From Candidatus Corynebacterium faecigallinarum (GTDB taxonomy: Bacteria; Actinomycetota; Actinomycetes; Mycobacteriales; Mycobacteriaceae): a stretch of 64,000 nt of DNA. Each line of letters starts with the position of its first letter. The first letter of the stretch is position 1. Where the stretch lies: NCBI GenBank assembly GCA_019120175.1, contig DWVP01000001.1, forward strand, positions 62,001 through 126,000, read 5' to 3'. Under the pieces are notes generated by a model. The model worked only from the letters and a program-made list of their open reading frames with translations. It made no database searches and was not told the DNA's origin. Positions 61,551-64,000 of the stretch are shown here, piece by piece. Position numbers and translations under genes: made by a program.

Positions 61551-63431
61551 TTACCCCTGATTCTGGTTGGTGTGGTGGTTCTTCCCGGAGCCGCGACGGC
61601 GGCGGCGCCGGCTTGACGAGGACGGGGTGGACGTTGCGTTCTGGCCCTGGCCCGACTTCTGGCCCGACTTCTGGCCGGAACCCTGACCCTGCTGGCCCTG
61701 CTTCTGGCCTGACTTCTGGCCGGGCCCCTGACCCTGCTGGCCCTGCTGGCCCTGCTGGCCCTGCTTGGGACGGCCACCGTCGGAGCGCTGCCGGTTCCGG
61801 CCGCCACCGCCGCCACCGCCGTTGCCACCGTTGCCGCCGCCGTGTCCCGAGCCATTCCCGCCGCGCTTGCGCTTGCGGTTCCGGTTGCCCTGCTGCGGCG
61901 GCGGAATCCGTGGTGTCGCCGGACGTGCCTCGGGCCCGCGGACCTCCGTGGAGCCGGGGGCCACATCGGCGAGAGCCTCGAGGAACTCCGCGTCGGTGAA
62001 CAGCGGGATGTTCTTACGCTCGCCGTGCATCGCCTTGCCACGCAGCGGGTGGTTGGCATTGCAGACCACCAGCGACGAGGTGCGGTTGAGCTTCTCGCTA
62101 TAGACCAGACCGGCGCGCATTGCCGCGCTGATCAGCACATCCGGGTCGGTGCCGACATCGGGACTGACCACGACCTCCATCCCCTCGACGAACTTGCCGT
62201 CCTGCGGGGTGCCGGGGTTGCCGAAGGGACGCGGGGAGGACGTGGCGTCCACCCGGATGGTGCTGCGCTGCAGACCGAACCGGTCGGCGGTGAGATCTGC
62301 GGGGTCGATGACCGACAGCCCACCCGGCTCATTGTCCGCGTGCCCCTCCGCGAGACCGCGCTGGGTGGTGTACAGCGGGAAGAGGATCCGGTTGTCGGCG
62401 AGCAGGAGGTCGTCGGCGACGAGGTCGGCGCGCTCGTTGCTGGCCTGGGCACCGACCTGCGGCAGCGTGTCCTGCGGAAGGCTGAGCCCGTGGTCGCGGA
62501 CGTGCTCGGCGGCGATGCTGCGCAGCCGTGGATCCTCGCTGGTGGATGCCTGACGCCGGGCGGTGCCGAGGGTGTCGATGATCGAGGCAGGTACCGGCAC
62601 GGCGATCTTCTTCGGCTTGCGCTGCCCACGCCGGCGTCCGCGAGAGTTGCCGCGCTGGGTGCCGCGGGTGGAGGCACGCTGGGCGCGCCGGTACTCGTAC
62701 TGCAGGAACCCCCAGGTCAGTGCGGCGTTGTGGCAGATCAGCGTCCGGCCCTCGATGAGGTCGAACAGCAGCGGTGCGATGGTGGCGAAGCCGGGGGCCT
62801 GGCCCAGGTCCGCGTGGGAGTAGCCGTGAAGGTGCCAGGGGCCGGGGTCCTCGCCGGGGTTGACCTGCTGGACGATGCCGGTGACGGTGTTGGCTGCGGG
62901 ATCCCCGCCGTGTGTCGAGCGGGGGTCGGCGGAGGCCGGACGGTTACCGTCGATGCTCACCCGCCCGCCGTCGGCGGTGTGCAGGGTGGCGGCGAAGGCC
63001 ACCAGGCGGGAGGTCGAGGGGTGGATGCCGGACGTGGCGACGGTGATCTCCACGAACGGTGCGTCCTGCGCCGACGGCAGGGTGCCGTGGAAGGTCTTGG
63101 GCAGGGTACGGCCCCGGCCGTTGGACGGGCGACCGTTATCGCTGTTTCCGGGGACGTCAACGGTGTCGGTGGCGTCGGCGGCACTGTCTGCAGAGACGTC
63201 CGAGCCGGTGTCGTGATCCTGGTCAGCCTGGGTATCCGCCTGGCGGGACGCGGCCAGCGACTCGGCACGCTCGCGGGTCTGCTGGGACGGCGGTGCGGCC
63301 CGGCGGTGGACCTGGCGGCGCCGACGGCGCCGGGAGCTGGGAGAGGTTCCGGAATCCGGGTTTGCTGCTCCCTGTGCGTCGGACGGGGTGTCGCCCGAGG
63401 GGTCGGGAGAGCTGGAACCGGAGGAAGTCAT
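61551..63431 (-). CDS. DnaQ-like exonuclease-fold protein with BRCT-like domain, catalytic residues degenerate
   Basis: A 626-residue protein in the position of corynebacterial dnaQ. N-terminal 110 residues are disordered and basic. The exonuclease-like domain (about 120-380) shows the fold (FVEITVATSGIHPSTSRLVAF; ICHNAALTWGFLQYEY). The DxE of motif I (DxETTG) and the Asp of HNAxFDxxFL are replaced, so DEDD catalysis looks lost. A BRCT-like region follows (VVVSPDVGTDP, LVYSEKLNRTSSLVVCN). The C-terminal 130 residues are Gly/Gln/Lys low complexity and basic. The start at 63431 (MTSSGSSS) is preferred over 63458. Confidence 0.7.
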   Translation of the reverse strand: MTSSGSSSPDPSGDTPSDAQGAANPDSGTSPSSRRRRRRQVHRRAAPPSQQTRERAESLAASRQADTQADQDHDTGSDVSADSAADATDTVDVPGNSDNGRPSNGRGRTLPKTFHGTLPSAQDAPFVEITVATSGIHPSTSRLVAFAATLHTADGGRVSIDGNRPASADPRSTHGGDPAANTVTGIVQQVNPGEDPGPWHLHGYSHADLGQAPGFATIAPLLFDLIEGRTLICHNAALTWGFLQYEYRRAQRASTRGTQRGNSRGRRRGQRKPKKIAVPVPASIIDTLGTARRQASTSEDPRLRSIAAEHVRDHGLSLPQDTLPQVGAQASNERADLVADDLLLADNRILFPLYTTQRGLAEGHADNEPGGLSVIDPADLTADRFGLQRSTIRVDATSSPRPFGNPGTPQDGKFVEGMEVVVSPDVGTDPDVLISAAMRAGLVYSEKLNRTSSLVVCNANHPLRGKAMHGERKNIPLFTDAEFLEALADVAPGSTEVRGPEARPATPRIPPPQQGNRNRKRKRGGNGSGHGGGNGGNGGGGGGGRNRQRSDGGRPKQGQQGQQGQQGQGPGQKSGQKQGQQGQGSGQKSGQKSGQGQNATSTPSSSSRRRRRRGSGKNHHTNQNQG

Positions 63432-63497
63432 GGAGCCATCATACTTTCCGCGGCGCAACCCGCCTAAGCGACATGAGGGGACGGTCCCGACCCCGGA

Positions 63498-64000
63498 TCA
63501 GAGGCGACCGGCGACGGTGTTCGCCACGTACTGTGAGCCTGCGTCCGAGGGGTGGAAGGCCATGTTGTAGTCCGGGGTGGTGGTGTCGATGATCCCTGCG
63601 ACATACCGGGCCTGGTCGGGGGCACAGGTGTCATGTCCGCGGGCGCCGTCCATGATCTCCACGAAATCGGCGCCCATCTCCGCGGCAGCTGACCGTTGGT
63701 TGTCGCGGTTCCAGTTCTCGACATCGCGCAGCACCGGTACCGGCGCGCCCAGGGGGAAGTCCGGAACGACGTTGAGTGCACAGAATGTGGTGTTCGCCCG
63801 GTCGACGGTGGGCAGGGAACCGGTCATCACGATGTGAGCGTCGGGGGCGTGCGAGCGGATCCGGTCGGCGACGGTGCGCATGTTCGCCGTGAAGTCCCGG
63901 GCGACGGCGGGCGGATCGAATAAGGCGAGATTCTGGTTGTCTACGGCACCGAAGCCGCCGAAGTCGTTGAGTCCGATGGAGATGACCACGGTCGAGTCAT
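63498..64000 (-). CDS. SGNH/GDSL hydrolase, 5' end beyond the window
   Basis: The C-terminal 167 residues of an SGNH-fold esterase. Block III is ISIGLNDFGG (GxND) and block V is YNMAFHPSDAGSQYVA (DxxxxHP type, catalytic His). The nucleophile GDS block lies off the edge, since the frame is open through base 64000. Two Cys (TTFCAL, HDTCAP) may form a disulphide, consistent with a secreted enzyme such as the lipase/esterase group of actinobacteria. It precedes the dnaQ-like gene by 66 bases on the same strand. Confidence 0.82.
   Translation of the reverse strand, partial: DSTVVISIGLNDFGGFGAVDNQNLALFDPPAVARDFTANMRTVADRIRSHAPDAHIVMTGSLPTVDRANTTFCALNVVPDFPLGAPVPVLRDVENWNRDNQRSAAAEMGADFVEIMDGARGHDTCAPDQARYVAGIIDTTTPDYNMAFHPSDAGSQYVANTVAGRL

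Noticed and set aside
1..64000. CRISPR array, prophage or intact insertion sequence
   Set aside because: No regularly spaced repeats, phage structural genes or transposase were found in the window.

Overview
The window reads as about 64 kb of a high-GC actinobacterial chromosome, almost certainly a Corynebacterium or a close mycolic-acid-producing relative. The support is a single-chain type I fatty acid synthase with a separate AcpS, an MmpL-type transporter, the MurT/GatD pair for peptidoglycan amidation, DtxR-type iron boxes, many GTG starts, and the local order aspT - dnaX - ybaB - recR ... gatD - murT - dnaQ-like that is familiar from corynebacteria. The species is not assigned. All calls come from reading the sequence and from family knowledge; no database search was run.

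Layout. 1-10.9 kb: an SDR oxidoreductase, tRNA-Arg(ACG), a decayed chimera of two genes, a divergent hydrolase/condensation-domain pair, a second scar of two truncated genes, a membrane protein followed by two paralogous class A beta-lactamase-fold proteins, then tyrA convergent with the tadA operon, a small MT0933-type protein and tRNA-Ser(CGA). 11-19 kb: an MmpL transporter, an iron-regulated siderophore-binding lipoprotein, tgt (with no zinc cysteines), an MDR reductase, a MOSC protein and a gutted peptidase E gene. 18.4-24.5 kb: a padR-aarF-nudix operon, gluQ, a crotonase and an AraC regulator. 24.5-35 kb: a second siderophore-binding gene with a 16-bp tandem duplication at its 3' end, running into a lipase remnant; an NADP oxidoreductase flanked by two related hairpins; nadE; a ProVWX-type osmolyte ABC operon; an M20 hydrolase; tRNA-Ser(GGA); and the SRP 4.5S RNA.

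35-41.5 kb: aspT, a SUFU-like protein, dnaX, ybaB, recR and a DoxX-like protein. 41.7-43.5 kb: a Tat-exported GMC oxidase pseudogene. 43.8-57.4 kb: one tight operon holding biotin carboxylase/BCCP, carboxyltransferase, FAS-I and AcpS, enough to take acetyl-CoA to malonyl-CoA to long-chain acyl-CoA with activation of the ACP domain. 57.4-64 kb: small unknown genes, a TRIC-type membrane protein, then gatD, murT and a degenerate DnaQ-like protein on the minus strand, and a partial SGNH hydrolase at the edge.

The most striking theme is local gene decay. Six loci carry deletions, frameshifts or gene-to-gene junctions beside perfectly intact housekeeping genes. The second theme is loss of canonical residues in otherwise intact proteins: the Tgt zinc site, the MurT zinc ribbon and the DnaQ-like acidic residues. 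No CRISPR array, phage or intact insertion sequence was seen.
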